Assembly: GCA_958299035.1 (NCBI GenBank)
Contig: CATQJL010000305.1
Location: 73,004,792 to 73,068,791, forward strand
Reading direction: 5' to 3'
Length of the DNA stretch: 64,000 nucleotides
From: Cylicocyclus nassatus
Taxonomy: Eukaryota; Nematoda; Chromadorea; Rhabditida; Strongylidae
In this document: piece by piece, positions 1 through 13,073 of the stretch
Layout of the letters: the number at the start of each line of letters is the position of its first letter
Numbering within the stretch: the first letter of the stretch is position 1
Notes under the pieces: generated by a model
Databases searched by the model: none
What the model saw: only the letters and a program-made list of their open reading frames with translations
What the model was told of the DNA's origin: nothing
Position numbers and translations under genes: made by a program

Positions 1-1151
1 AGCCCCAAGATTTGTAGTCCATTTGCGGATATGAGGCTGCACAACTCTACTAAAGGAAATTTTTGATTTGATTTAATTTTTGTAATTTTCAGTCGTGTAG
101 GTGTTTTAATGATATTTGAGCAATTTTCAGTCTCAAATAAGTACTTCTCAATGAATTTTCAGCCCGAAATGTCCTAACGATAAGAAATCTTTATCTTATC
201 TAGGGAAGGGTGCTCGCGACTTCTCAAACGTCTTGTTACTAAAAAATTCTGATGAACAATAAAAATGTGCAGAGACGAAAGTAATGTGGTGCCGTTCCCA
301 GAGTTAAGTGGGTTTGATCTGCACCCGCTAAACCCGGGTGGTCCCAACTCATTAATCACTCGGTGCCGTTGAGTAGTGGTGATCTTTGACCTAAATTTTC
401 ACTTGTTACCCCCTGCTGCTTTTCTCAATTTTTACAAAAAAAAGGCGAGAAAAAATATTTATTTCTGTTTTCTTCGAGAAGGAGATAATTAGTGTATATC
501 AAAGAATATAAAGTCAAAATGCACCGAAACTGTAACACCCCGCAAAAAATGCCAACATTTTAGATTCTGAAATGCTTTATTTTACAAAACACGTGTAATA
601 ATTCGTCAAGGAAAAATTTGAAAATCGAGAATCTTATGTTGAACCACATAATAACTTAGGAGAGAAGTTCCGGAGCAAAATAGTAATTCAAGCCACCGAG
701 AGCTAGGCACTGAGTGCATAGCTTTGATTGCCCAAATTGTAGGCTATGATCCCATATAACTACTGCACTTTTATGCACCAGAAAACCCTAAATTGTCTGC
801 AGGACAAGAAATTTTCGTATTGAAAATTACTTGCATCTTTTGCTAGACATGTTGAGTATGCAATTTCACTTAGGATTAGTAAAAGATGCATATTTTGTAC
901 TTAGCTGCATATCTTTGCATTCATAAAGATTGCAGTAAGCTTTGATTTGATTTAAACCTCAAAAAAGCTGTCTAGAAAATATCTTTAGAATAATCAGGGA
1001 TTCGTACTTCCCAAGAGCTTCCAGGAACTGACAAAGGACAAGAAAAGTGAAGTGAAAGCGGCAAGTAAGAAACGAGCAAGAGGACATTTTTTCAGAAAGA
1101 GCATTTTTTGTTAATGGGACCGATGTGAGAATATCAAGTAGCAACATTTTA
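1..1151. other. AT-rich spacer, no gene seen
   Basis: I see no open frame with protein-like composition flanked by splice signals on either strand. Short open frames here are low-complexity and do not extend across plausible introns. Confidence 0.5.
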
Positions 1152-1849
1152 TTAGGTTGTCCCGAAAGTTCGTTCTGATTTGGAAAATTTGTAACTTTGC
1201 AATGTCTCAACGGATTTGCATCCTTTTAATCATATCTGAAAGAGTAAGTCTTTCGCTTTTTAAGACTTTCCTTCCTAGCCTCTAATGCGCATTGACTGCA
1301 GAGATAAAAATGGAGAGAGAAGACCATATAAGCTTTTATCATTTTAAGTTGGCCGCCAAAAATATTTACCGCTGCGGAAATCACTGGAAACGTAAGTACA
1401 TAGGTTTTTTGACCTACTCTTTACAGTTGTGAAATGTTCGTGCTGTTTGGATGTGTTTATAAAAAGTTATGATTTTCGAGAAAAATGACAAATTAATTGA
1501 TTTTGGCATTTTCTGTAAAGTCGAAATTCGTAACTTTTCGGGACGTCCGAACAGCACAAACTTTTCACTGTTGCAAAGAGTAGGTCAAAAAACCTGCGCA
1601 CTTACATTTTCAGATTTTTTCGTAGCGTTTCAGACTTTTAGCGACCTAACCTGAAATGACCAAAGTTTATATGGTTTTCCTTTACCATTTTTATCTCTGC
1701 AGACAGTGTGTACTAGAAGCTAGGAAAAAAGTTTTGGAAAGAGAAAGACTTAGGCATTCGAATAAAATTAAAAGTATGCAAATCCATCGAGATAGCGCAA
1801 AGTTACATATTTTTAAAAATGAAACGACAGAACTTTTGGGACAACCTAA
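1152..1849. mobile_element. Palindromic mariner-type MITE
   Basis: The element begins TTAGGTTGTCCCGAAAGTTC and ends with the near-perfect reverse complement, flanked on both sides by TA (1150-1151 and 1850-1851). Similarity between the arms continues far inside: the ATGCAAATCC-like block, the AAAGACTT block and the ATTTTTATCTCTGCAG block all recur inverted, so almost the whole 698 bp folds back. A TA duplication and TTAGGTTG termini are typical of mariner/Tc1-type elements. No transposase is encoded, so it would be non-autonomous. Two further elements of this type lie at 16714-17663 and 54389-55097. Confidence 0.85.
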
Positions 1850-4309
1850 TATTTTGAGTTAGCTACTTGATTCTCGTCTATTTTTGACAAAATGAGAAAA
1901 ATAACCAGATGTGCTCTAATAACCACGGCCTAAGAAAAAACTCAAAATATGTCCATTTCGGAAAATATTGTATCGAAGGTTTTCCTTTTTCATCCAAATA
2001 TAAAATTGTAATTATATGAATCGCTCTCTATATTGAAAAGTAACATGGTTACTCATTTTGCAATTTGAACAGTCAAAATAAAGCGTAAACAACAAAATAA
2101 GCTTTGCGAGATATACAATGTAGATGAATAAAATAATTCAACGTAATTATAACATACAGTGTAAATGAGCTTTTTATCTAGCTGCGAAATAACAACTTTT
2201 CGAAAATTTTCTTCACCGCAACTCAAATATTCATTCCAAGCAAGCAAACCCAAAAAGAGCATTCCTCGGCATCACTTAGCTCTGCAAAATCTAAATGCAT
2301 TTTTTTCCCAGCTGCAAGATCTCCCCAAGGAGATTGTGGACGAATAGAGAATGGATGCGCTTTTGACAGATTTAGTGCTTTTGCAGACTTGCTCCTTCCC
2401 CCCCCCCTCCCGCTTTGAATTCGTTTACCACGGTAAGTGCTGAGTCTCATAATTTACTTTTCCGTTCGAGTGTTCAGTGTTAACGTACAAAGAAGTGCAC
2501 TTCACGTTTGTTGCTAGCGGCAAGCGGAATTGAATCTGTCATTGGTTTTCTTCACTCTTCGAGATGTATGTGCACTTTGATGGTTTTGTTCAAAGGTAAT
2601 TGCAAGAAGGAAAAATCACAGAAAAATTTATTACCCAGAGGCCTCCCATATGCTTAAAAATGACTGACTTTTCTCCTAATTTTCTATAAATTCAATATTA
2701 GAATCAGATGAAGTACAACCTGGAAGTTAATGACGTTGAGTCAGTTTGAGGAGTTTGAAATTCTAGATACCTCAATTTTAATCCCAAATCATTTGAAACT
2801 GGGGTTCTGGTCAGTGTTATTCTTGAAAACTGCAGAAAAAATTGTCAATAAAAAGAGCTTCGAAACAGCAGAAGCCATGTGGAAAACACGCTTTTTCATG
2901 ATCTTGCCAAAATCAAAGAACAGAATTTTGTCGGAAAAGGTGCCGTAAATGTATTTTCACAGGAAAATAAGTCGCTAAGACATTGAAACATTTATCGGAT
3001 ACAAAACAATGCTTTTTGTTTGAATTATACCTTACAAACCCCTCATTGCCCCTCAGATGAGATTTATATGTACTTCCCTTTAGCTTTGAGAATGAGTACA
3101 AAAAATTTATTACTATGAGGAAGGCCGAAAAGACGACCTTGTTTGAATGAAAAAATTCGGCAATTTTACGAAAAGTGCTTGAAAAAAGGTGGAAGAAATT
3201 GCAGCAAAAAACAAAATTCAAAAGATTATGTGAAAAAAATGGACTGAAAGCATTATTTTGAATAAAAATCACTTGAGAAATAATTCAAATATTTACCAAA
3301 GAGAACAGTTTTACTTTTCAGTTCACTTTGTCCAGGACTAACAGCCGATTCTAAGGAAAAACACTTTTGCACTGACTTTGTTGCTGATTTGCGCTGAATT
3401 TTGATAATTGATTATGACTGTTCGAATATTTTGGACAGTACATCAGAAAATATTATTATCAAGCATTTATGTAACCACTAGTAAATAGGATCGCCGTCGC
3501 CAAGTAACAAACGAAGTCAGACTAGCACTGGAAGTCGCCTGAAACTTTGCATATCTAAGCTGTTTGCTGTTTTTGTGTTCAAGGCTGCATTCGAAATGCA
3601 AAGTGAGTTTTGAAGACGACTGGAAACAAAACAAAAACAGGAACTGACTCTGAATCTGGGGCCGGGACTATAGTTCCTGAATACCAGTTGGGATTTTGAA
3701 TAATTTTGTTTTTAGGCATGGATGGGTCAAAGCCTAAGGTCTTGGAAACTATCACATTTTCCAAGCTGTTAAAAGTTTCCAAAATTACAATGTCAGGAGA
3801 TGACACCTCAGGAAATTTAACAAGATGGAAACAAGAAAGAGGAGCTAGAGCTAATTTTCTGGAATACTAGTGTTTTCACAGAATAATTTTGCTTTTGGAA
3901 AACTATAGGCCCATTGGGAGACAATAAAACCAGGCAACGGCATCAAAAAAAGCTCTGTATGAAGTGAATAGGCCTTAATATTGAATAGGGAAGCTATTCA
4001 GCATGCTCAACCAAGCTATGGCAGCAATAGAATACGAATGCAATGAGGAAAAGAAAGCTTACTTCTTTGATTAAAAAGCGTTGACGGGCTTGCCAACAAT
4101 ATAGGCCTTCTAGTATCTTTGAAAAATAACATATGGAGATGGAGCCATAGCTAATTTTCTACGATTTTTCATTCTTTGAAAAGAGGAAGGAACGAACAGG
4201 TGCTTTAGTCTTTTATTTTTCAAGCACTTTACATGTTATAGAGTTGCCAAATAGCTTTGTAAAACAAGTCTTCAAAGAATTGTTAGAAAAAAAAATATTT
4301 TTTTGGATT

Positions 4310-5040
4310 GTTTGTAGAAAAAGTGATAATTCCTTGTTTATTCATTTGCTTACTTATTTCTTCATTTTTTGTTTGCGAAAAAATTTGTCAAAAAATCAAA
4401 TCAAAAATAATTATGTTCATGTTTTCTTGTTCTTTGAAGACTTTACACTGAGTAGAGAGTTGTTGGACAGCTTCAGATTAAAAATCTTCGAAAAAGGTAA
4501 GTCTCTAAAATAGAGATACGAATTTGGTTGTGCTATTCATACCTTGCTTGTTGAATAGCTGAAATTTCATCTATTTGTTCAATTGCATATCCTTTATTTC
4601 AACAGAAAAAACGCATCACAGAAAAATCAAATCAAAAAGTATGCTCAACGTGTTAGTTTTTGAAAATACTTTACAGTGAGAGAGAGTTGTTCAACGTTTT
4701 TAAGAAAGTCTTGAAGAATCGTTAAAAACTTGTAGCTGGAACTCCTTCTCGGCTTGCTTTGTTAAGAAAAACTGAAAAATTATTTTTCATTTATTTACTT
4801 ATCTATTCATTTTTATTTGAACAAGAAAATCACAAAAAATGCAATCGCAACGTGTTTCCTAGTTTTTTGAAATTTACATAGTAGTTCATACAAAGTGAAA
4901 AAAACAGAGTCAAAACTCTGTCGCGCTTTATCTAGCTTAGTTGCCAGAAAAAAAATTGAAGTTTATTTGTTTATTTAATTTACTTTTTGTTAATTATTTA
5001 CACGAAAATATGTACCACACTAACACAAAAACATTTACCA
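4310..5040. repeat. Degenerate tandem-like repeat block
   Basis: A module made of TTATTTACTTAT, then TTCATTTT, then an AAAATCAAATCA-type word, then an ACTTTACA word and AGAGTTGTT recurs about every 200-250 bases, three to four times, with heavy divergence. It looks like an old tandem duplication; the low sequence complexity makes this uncertain. Confidence 0.35.
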
Positions 5041-7157
5041 ATACGAAATCAACAATCAACAAGTATAAATTGCTCTTGACCCTAAGTTTGCCTCGAGATC
5101 TGAATGTGGGGTGAAGGTGTAAACAATATTTTTGGAATTTTTAAGGTGGCTTTCGCACTCAGAGAAAAGGAGCAAATGGCCTCGTAGCTTATTGTAAAAA
5201 TATGAGCCAACTGATCATCGGCCATGAGCTGCATATCGATTCAGAGAGGATCCGATAGCGATGAGGGGAGATCCATCCCGTTGGACGAACGATGGGGGCC
5301 ATTGTTCATTTCGCGAGTGCCAGACCCCATGTTTCCACCCACTTCCGACAAAAACAACTTTTCTCCACTAACTGAGAGAGAGTGAATCGTCGCATTCCAT
5401 CTGCATCCAGCTGCTTGGCTTTTTTCCCCCATCCAGTCCCCACACAAGCCGAGAAATCCCGGCTTTGTATTAGTTTGATATGCATGACGACGCGACAACA
5501 ATGTGAGCGAATATGCCGGAGCAAGACGTTGTCATCAGGAAATTACTTATCAACCTACGCATTCTTGGCACTATTCGTAATGTTTTGAAATGCGGCGCTA
5601 ATTGTCCGGCGGACACATCTTCGGGCCAGCTATAGCTCCTGTATTTGTCCACGAATATTAGGCTGGCGGAAGATTTTTGTCACACTCCTATTTTATCGCT
5701 GGCATTTTGTTAAGAGAAACTTCTTAACAAAGGTTAAAGATTACCAAGCTTGTCGCATCAGATTATGTGAGAATCATATAAAAAGACAATTTTGGAGAAT
5801 TTTGATTTTTTATTGATACTTTTAGGACCCTGTAGAAACGCTAGAGCCATGAGACACTACAATAGAGAGACACCGTTCAAATATAATATTCCACTTTCAA
5901 AAAATTTATGGAAGGGAAAAACTGTGAGAAAGGGAAGGGAAAAATACGAAGAAGAAAGGAAAACTTAGATCTATTTTCAAAAATTGTCGTGAGATTCTTG
6001 CAATGTATGGATCTGCTGGCCGTGGGATAGATTATGCTGACCGTTTTGTATAAAAATATAAGATCTTAGGAAGCTTATGGAATTTTTTAGAATCAGTATC
6101 AAATGTATAGCAGGAATTTTCGTAACCAGATATTTTGCATTTGCAGAAATCGAAAAGAACGAGGCTGCCTAGCAAAGTTTTCGCGAGAAAAATGCTGAAA
6201 TTTCCAGAATCATTATTTAGTTCTAGTTTAGCAATAAAGAATGAAAACAACATTGCATCCAATTAGTCTGGAAGAAGAAAAAGCCGCACAGCCTTCAACG
6301 TCAAGGTAAAAACGCAGGTAACTCAATCTTCACATTGTTTACACAAATAGATGCCATAACAGCTTGCCGTCCAGCCCTCTCCCGCCCGATTTCCCAGCTC
6401 ACATATGATGTGTGGATAATATTGTGGCATTGGGAACAGCCAGTGATGGAAAATATCACTTCTTCAACGACAAGAACAGGCGGTGATAGTGATGGATGTA
6501 CCATCGCCGATATTTACTCGGATACACTTACGATACGATTCATTGGTCCCTTTTCTGAACTCAATAAGGGCATTTCGAGTCCTCTCTATGGCTAAAGAGG
6601 TGAGGTGGAGAATGGGAAGAATTGCGAACATGAGCATGATCCTGCAAGCTCTCTTTCACAAAAAGTTACCTCTGAAGAAGGTAAAAATAAATAAAGAATG
6701 CGTCATAGACCGCTCATTATTGATACCCACATGCTGATTCAATGACAGCGAATTTATAGTTTTCCTCCTATTCAATGCTGTAAATTTTTTGAAGGGTTCG
6801 CCCTGCTTGTACCACTTAGTGGATGTTTACGAGCTCTGCTCATTAGAGAGATTATGAAAAATACAAAGTGCACTGCTGGAATTATATGGTTTTTGCTTGG
6901 AAGATATGCTTGTTGTATCAACATTCATCAGAAGCAGAGCACTTATATCGATGATTTTTTCAAATTAGCCAATATTACATCTTTTGATTTCTTGACATTC
7001 TCAAGTTTTCCACGACGTCACAACACCTTCACCTTGATGCCTTCATTCTAGTACATCTCTAAAATGCACTTTGTTAAGAAACAGATTACTAGAATTCGTC
7101 TGTCATGAGATGGCGTCAAAGACACAGCTTCGCTAAAACCTGCGAACTTCTACCCTT

Positions 7158-7348
7158 TCATAAAGCCGACCTAAAATTTTGAGTGATTTGTATGCAAAAC
7201 ATGTTCAAGTTGAATGATGTGAGCAGGTGCTCGGCACTGGAATGTGCCACCGCCTGTTCCACATCAACCAGCTTTTCAAAATCCTGACGGTAATCCAAAG
7301 GACAATTGTCACAGCCCGGTGCATAATTTATGACAACAAGTGTCTTGG
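7158..7348 (-). CDS. Candidate isolated exon, unknown protein
   Basis: On the minus strand an acceptor (CCTTCAG) at 7349-7351 is followed by an open frame beginning AKTLVVINYAPGC and continuing with mixed, protein-like composition, including a GCDNCPLDYR segment and a DVEQAVAHSSAEHLL helix-like segment, to a stop at 7158. I do not recognise the family, and no partner exon could be joined to it. It may be a relic exon of a gene or a mobile element. Confidence 0.25.
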
Positions 7349-8225
7349 CTGAAGGTTCATGATTCGCATCAATTAAGTACCCTTTACTTTTTTCCATTCT
7401 CTATTCTTTATTGCCTGATTTGAAACGAAACTTCTAGCCGGGGAAGAATTTGTTCTGAAAACGGACTCACACAATTGACCGGAACTTCCGCAAAACGTTC
7501 GGGAAAGTTCCGCGTTGCAGAAGTTCGGTAAAAGTGTTGCAGAACCGCCGGCACTTTTCGGAAGTTTCGCAGCGCTTTGTAAGGATTCCTGCGGAAGTTC
7601 CTTTTCAAACAGTCTGACGGAAAATACTGCGGAGGTCCCCATTCTCAATGTTTCCACTTTCGCAATAGTAAACAAAATCCTGCAGAACCGCTGCAAATCT
7701 TGCTTGTCCAGCGGAAGCGCGGTCTGTCTGAGGATGGAATGTTTGAGAACCATGTCTTACAAATTCTGAACCGAAATTGTCCGTCGGTTATAACTCCAAA
7801 TAAAGATAATGTAATTCCGACACACTTTGGAGAACGAAAGCGGTAAAACAAAGTGGCTTAAGTCAAACAAGATTGCAAAGTTTTGAGAAATTGAATTCCA
7901 TGCTTCTCATTATCAGAACATGAGGAATGGCGGAATGTGAAGCTAAAATTCGATTACGTAAGTCAATAAATGTAACATGCAAATCTGCAACTCCATCTTA
8001 TGCTAGATATAATACAAAACCAAGAGGCAAAATCACTAGCTAGAATTGGTAGCATGGCAAAAATTTCGATTGAATGATTTGCTTAAGCACCATTCGATCT
8101 GCTGTTCGAAAAATAGTAATCAGTCAAGAGCCAGCCAGCCTGCACGTCAAGCTGTTATTAATTGTTGTATCTCAGCAGTTCAACAACATGGTAAATGATC
8201 GAATTGTACATAGACAAAATCATCT

Positions 8226-8498
8226 CTAAAACAACATTAACATACTGCTGATAGATTTCCGAGATGTGATAGCAGCAATTTGTCTTACCATAAATTTCAT
8301 TTCGAATTTCTGAGCAAAATCCATGACGGCTTTGGCCTGCAAGATTCTCCTGAAATTTTTTAGAAAGTCCGACTCTTTAACAATATTTGATGGGCAGCAA
8401 TGTACATGACCAAGTTTAGAAATTACAGATGTCATAATCTGATCAACAACATTAAAACTGAGACGTGCCTTGAAATTCAAAACCTTTAGGCTACCCAA
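8226..8498 (-). CDS. Candidate exon(s), unknown or relic
   Basis: A 90-codon frame with reasonable composition runs here on the minus strand. Within it a second reading frame is bounded by an acceptor (AAATTTCAG, near 8350) and a strong donor (ATG/GTAAGA, near 8285) and would encode a short exon containing GFCSEIRNEIYG. The two readings exclude each other and neither joins to neighbours, so this may be a decayed gene. No function is inferred. Confidence 0.2.
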   Translation of the reverse strand: MGSLKVLNFKARLSFNVVDQIMTSVISKLGHVHCCPSNIVKESDFLKNFRRILQAKAVMDFAQKFEMKFMVRQIAAITSRKSISSMLMLF

Positions 8499-8743
8499 GT
8501 AGCCAAAGTGTTGTGAACAATGGCGATAAAGTTATTTTTTTATTTTTCAAATTCTCTATATTTGGCGATTATTCAAATAAAAGGAATATCAAAAGAACTA
8601 GATTCCTCTCAAATTCCAAAGCACTTGCCATATGCAAGAAGCATTTATTATTGATCTAGTCTTTTCATTAGTCACTGTATGATTTGGTGATAAATCAAAA
8701 CCAGGTCTTCATCACTTCAAGTATCAAAAATGGTATTATCAGA

Positions 8744-9439
8744 GTTGTAGCGGAAGAATTTGTCCAATGCGGGATTGTCGGGATTCGCGGGATTTAGTTG
8801 TAACTTCTTCTAGAACAACTTTATATGAAATCTGCAAGAGGATTCGGCTTCAGCTTGATGAGACGAATCTTTTGGTATACGGTATGTCCGTAATTATGGT
8901 GAGACATATGGTGATATGCACCATGAATTACCTTGCTATTTTCTATGATAAGGCTTTTGTGAACATTTATCACACGTAAATCGCGAATAGCAGGTTCTGG
9001 TACGAAGTTCTCATTATCTAAAACTATCGCGAAAAATTGGGCAGTTTTTATTTACCCTTATCAATGATATGGGCATTTCATCATTTATCACTGATAATAT
9101 TTTTTGGATCATTTTTGGCATATGGTAAGAAAAGTACTGTAGGAAACGCTGAGTGAATTTCTATCGCTCTTTCTCTCGTTATAAGTGATCTACAGGATTT
9201 TCTAGTAGTTCTATTGCTCGGTGCAATTGGTAGATCCCTCGCTGCAGCAATCGATCGATTTCTCATCAGCACATGCCATTGCTGCCAATTCTTACCTAAA
9301 ATGGCATTTTTGCTTCAACTCGCTTCACGCCGAAGCCTGGGCTGAAATTCTACACCTACATGGAAGATGAACGTGGGAATTGACCGCATGAATTCAAGCC
9401 ATTCTTACCTCTCGTTGTCATTGATAACATCATTTTATC
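8744..9439 (+). repeat. Left arm of ~0.7-kb inverted repeat
   Basis: Starts GTTGTAGCGG and is matched, inverted and with high similarity, by 16221-17897 once the MITE inside the second copy is removed. Shared landmarks in mirrored order are the GGGATTCGCGGG block, the GATGAGACGAATCTTTTGG block, the TATCACTGATAATATTTTTT block, the AATCGATCGATT block and the CATTTTATC inner edge. The two arms bound a 9.15-kb block, so they may be long terminal inverted repeats of a large decayed element, or simply two insertions in opposite orientation. Confidence 0.85.
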
Positions 9440-9469
9440 GTTTACTAGCGGCCCAGTGGCTTCCTCCTG

Positions 9470-9560
9470 TAAGAATTTTCGTTTTTGCGCCACCAAAAAA
9501 ACTCTCGAATTCCCAGCATAGTAGCTTTTTATCAACTGACCAACAGGAGAGCGTAGTAGC
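9470..9560 (+). repeat. Direct repeat, copy 1 (second at ~11725-11815)
   Basis: About 90 bases built around CTCGAATTCCCAGCATAGTA followed by GCTTTTTATCAACT recur in the same orientation near 11725-11815, with several differences and an indel. Both copies lie inside the block bounded by the long inverted repeats. Confidence 0.75.
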
Positions 9561-10261
9561 TTTGGCTTTGAGGGATAAGAAATTCGACCTTCGGATCAAG
9601 AACAGCAAACTGTTGCGGCTCGCGATCGACCGCTCCTCGCAGCAGGTGGCCGGGAGCACCGTGCTGCCGCGCAGTTCGGTCGGAGCACGTCGCCGCGCTT
9701 TACGGCGGCTACCCTGTTCGCTTCCGGACCACCACGTAGGCACGCTCCCAGCCACCGCTATTCGCTATGGTCGGAGAGGCAGAATCGTTGCGGGACCCTC
9801 GCAGTTGTAACATTGCGGCATGCTTTCTTTGACGGGTCGGGAAATTCGCAAGCTCGTCCGGCGTATCAGAATGGCTTGCGCGTAACGGGGTTTTCTAGGC
9901 GAGGGCAGCATGCTGTGCGATCGGAGCCGCTCTTTTCTCATGTTTGGGTTGCAAGCAACCTTCCATGTCAAAAGTTCGAGATGTTCGATTTGGCGAGCCG
10001 CTGCCTTCAAGTAGTAAACTTAACCAACTGTCGTTATTACTAAGCCATTCCAACACCAAAAGGGTTTTGTCTTCTTTCTCCTTAGCTTGCTCAGCAAATT
10101 TGAGTATTCGAACAATCTAACATACGACTGAAAAGGAGTACATCGTAGCAATTACCTGGCGATCTTTGGGCGTGAGAGTTGTGTCGGAAAAGTGGATTGA
10201 AATCTCGAAACTATCCATTGACAAATATTAAAAGAGTGACGGGGGCATCGTAGGCTACAAT

Positions 10262-10445
10262 AACAAAATAGTATGTAACATGTGTTTTTCCACCAGCTAA
10301 AAGATTGTATTGATTTTTACAATGTGCACAGTACAAAACACTGTTTTCAGATGTAACATTTATTATAAAGCTTCTCACAACCACAGTAGCAGCTGATAAA
10401 AAGAAGGAACATAGTCTAATAACGCAACACCTAAAGGTTACGAAC
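10262..10445 (+). repeat. Direct repeat, copy 1 (others at ~13130-13255 and ~13463-13520)
   Basis: Landmarks are TGTTTTTCCACCAGCTA, TTTTTACAATGTGC, ACATTTATTATAA, CCACAGTAGCAG and TGATAAAAAGAAGGAAC. The second half recurs at 13130-13255 and the first half at 13463-13520, so the later copy has been split or rearranged. The palindromic element at 13521 follows directly after the broken half. Confidence 0.7.
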
Positions 10446-11071
10446 AAGAACCAAACTCAAGTTTGTCGTTAATGAAGAGAAAACAAATCCAATCTATTTC
10501 GTGTCCTAGTGAAAATTATTACTTAAGCGAAAAGAAACTTTGAGGAGAACTTTCATTTCAAATGCTGAGGTGGTTTGGTCAAATGCTACGGTGGTCAGGA
10601 TAGACCAGGTGTTGCTACCAACACCAAACACCTAACAAGATAACATCAAAAGTCATGCTATAGAAAAAAATGAAGTATGAAAAAAGAATTACATAACATA
10701 CATCCATGAAGTAGAACCTAACAGAAAGATAGAACAAAAACAAAAGTAGCTGTCGAGAAGCAAAAATATTTCATTACTTCAAACACGCACAGTGGGATGA
10801 TTATTTCTTACATGGGAGTAAATCTTTCCAGCATGGTCACTCTTGAAGAATTTTTGTAGGGACGTAAATAAAATGTAAACCTAAACTCAGTACGTAACCG
10901 CAAAACCAACAGATATGAGTTTTGCAATTTGCGCACTCCACATGATTACAGCCTCCTACTTTCTCTATAACTGCTCCACAGCCATGAGGACACTACTTGG
11001 TTCTGGACTTATTTAGGACCATGTAAGCATGTACATGTAACAATACATATATATAATAACGTTCCAGAATC

Positions 11072-11271
11072 CTAAGCAGTCTGGTGATGTACACAAATTA
11101 TGCCATTTCGTCTCGCACAGTCAAGGGAAGCATCGATAAACTTCCTTAACTTTCTGCTGCAAGCGTAGGTCACCTCATCATTAAGCCAACCGTTCCCATC
11201 CAAACCCGACAAGAAAGCTCTTCTCCATTTCCCCCAAGCGACATCCTGGCCGAGCACAAAACCAGTAATTT
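11072..11271 (-). CDS. Candidate terminal exon, unknown protein
   Basis: On the minus strand a clear acceptor (TTTTTACAG) is followed by 200 bases open to a TAG. The product has globular-protein composition, including LGQDVAWGKWRRAFLSGLD and GNGWLNDEVTYACSRKLRKF segments. The GWLNDEV string superficially recalls Ulp1-type proteases, but the catalytic histidine and cysteine context cannot be seen, so I do not make that call. No upstream exon was found; it may belong to a decayed gene inside the repeat-bounded block. Confidence 0.3.
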
Positions 11272-12621
11272 CTGTAAAAATAATACAGATGCTCTCTAAA
11301 TCACTATAGCCCAGATACGAAAAAATTAAGTGTAGGTAGAAAGTAAACTTTTTGCAGCCCACCAAAGCCAGAACCAGTGAAGGCAGTTCGTATTATCATT
11401 TCCAGAAACGTACTCATATCCACACACCAAATCCCCATGCGTTAATAATTAGGCATACTCTATTCCTTTTAGGCATTTCTATTACGATACTATTATTTAT
11501 TGTTAAATACGTGGTTTTCATGTGCATATGTGTCTGTTAAACAAAGATCATATAAAATACTAATACTAATATAATAAACAACAACTTGGCGTAAGATAAC
11601 ATACTGTATTGCACATAATATAATCACAATGAATAGGCTCTTCATGAGGACCTCTACTTGTAAGAAAGATCCAAAAACTCAACAAGCTTTACAACCTAAA
11701 CAAAATATAAGCTTGATTCGGCTTCTTCCTGTAAGAAATTTCGTCTTTGAGCCACCAAAAATTCTCGAATTCCCAGCATAGTAGCTTTTTATCAACTCTG
11801 ACCAACATAAGAGTCATATGTAGTGAGGATGCCAGATAATCTTACAGAAAGTTCACAAGACACTAAACGTATACCCTCAGTGACCCTGCAATGGGGGCGC
11901 GATCGTGATCAATTGGTATGAAAATGTCACAGGATTGTAAAACAACGCACCATACAAAAATTATCGAATTCCGCAATGTTCACGGTTTGGGATCGTTGAA
12001 TTGAAATTGTACCGAAATAAATTTGTTGTTTTTAGTTGAAAGAATGCATAATTTAAACAACGGGAATAGTCGCTCGAGGAATTCGCAGTCTTGTGAACCT
12101 TAGACCTCGACCTCCATTTTCGTTCGCCCAGGGTCCCGGGCGGCCGGCCTGAAATCGGGATTTCAATCAAGGATCTCATCCCCCTTGGTAGAAAAATGTG
12201 GATGTATGATAAATATGTATCTGCGACAGGCTTGTGGAATTTCGGTGATTGTAAGTAAAAATCTGTGCAAAAATTATGACCGCATCCGAAAAAAAGATAA
12301 AAGTGTTTTTATACATTCTTGAATTCGACAAATTATGAGGCTTGATCTTCTCGAAAACATAGACCGCAGATTTGACACTTTCCGAGAAATCATTGATTGT
12401 AATGCAATAATTTTGAAACTATTAGAAAGAGGGAGAACAGTGAAGGGAGCAACTGTTGGTGCAGCCAACCCGGGAAACTTCCTTTTATTGTTACCCGTGC
12501 ATGGACTACATTACTGCAGATAATCATAGGCGCTCTACACTGCATTACTACACCATCCACAAAATGCAAGTAATTAACAATTTATTCGAACTGAAAAAAA
12601 CAACTATTCTTCCTTAAACAA

Positions 12622-13073
12622 CTATTCATTCTTGTGCGAATTTTCTTCGTTGGCCTTTTGCTCCAATTCTTTGCGCATTTTGCGCCTGTAGTGAGCTTCC
12701 CTTTCAGACGATTTCTTCCAAATGGCTGAAAAAAGAATTACCGCTAAAAAATCAACAAAAGAAAGAATAAGGATATTCACCCTCGTTTCGCGACAACCAG
12801 TTCATAATGTATAGCTTCTTATCATCACTTTCTCTTGCCTCTCTCACAGCACGAAGAACCTACAATCAAATAAATAATCGTCTCCAAGAAGAATAAAATG
12901 AGCTTACTGTTGCTATAATGTACAGAAATTTCAAAAGAGTTATCACTCATGTATGAAATCATTGAGTGCACCATGATGCAACCTAAAAAACCTTAAATAC
13001 GGAAACAAAAGAGACAAGTACATTAGAATCACGGAGCACGACCCAGTTTGCAATGCAATGTAAGTATCTTCAT
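12622..13073 (-). CDS. Four-exon gene, 90-residue unknown protein
   Basis: Exons on the minus strand are 13073-13043, 12982-12924, 12859-12781 and 12725-12622. The introns of 60, 64 and 55 bases have GT donors and AG acceptors, and all phases match, giving 273 nt and 90 residues from ATG to TAG. The protein starts MKILTLHCKLGCIMVHSM, then has a polar middle (SDNSFEISVLRAVREARESD), a KLYIMNWLSRNEAIWKK segment and a strongly charged helical tail (EREAHYRRKMRKELEQK). An AATAAA signal lies about 36 bases past the stop (minus strand, near 12586-12581). The first exon is the least certain: the upstream ATG in another frame does not fit the phases. I do not recognise the family; the short N-terminal hydrophobic patch and charged C-terminal helix would suit a small membrane-associated or mitochondrial protein, but that is only a guess. 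Confidence 0.6.

Larger units (their letters stand above)
1852..8743. other. Long AT-rich intergenic stretch with few candidates
   Basis: No confident gene. 4310-5040 has degenerate repeats (see separate entry). 5240-5650 is more GC-rich, and 7400-7850 is rich in GGAAGTTCC-like words. Apart from two weak candidate exons near 7.2-8.5 kb (separate entries), nothing here has paired splice signals and coding sense. Confidence 0.4.
9440..12621. other. Interior of the inverted-repeat block, mostly repeats
   Basis: Contains a GC-rich stretch (about 9580-9990) that is open in several frames but has no recognisable protein, and repeated segments (see the direct-repeat entries). One candidate terminal exon lies at 11072-11271 on the minus strand. 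No transposase, polymerase or integrase is recognisable. Confidence 0.4.

Noticed and set aside
5241..5652. Cluster of overlapping open frames on both strands
   Set aside because: No frame stands out, no signal peptide or splice-supported extension; kept only as a GC-richer spacer.
9367..9810. 147-codon open frame in a GC-rich patch
   Set aside because: Open on both strands and in several frames because of base composition; it starts in the inverted-repeat arm and runs through a direct repeat, with no recognisable domain.
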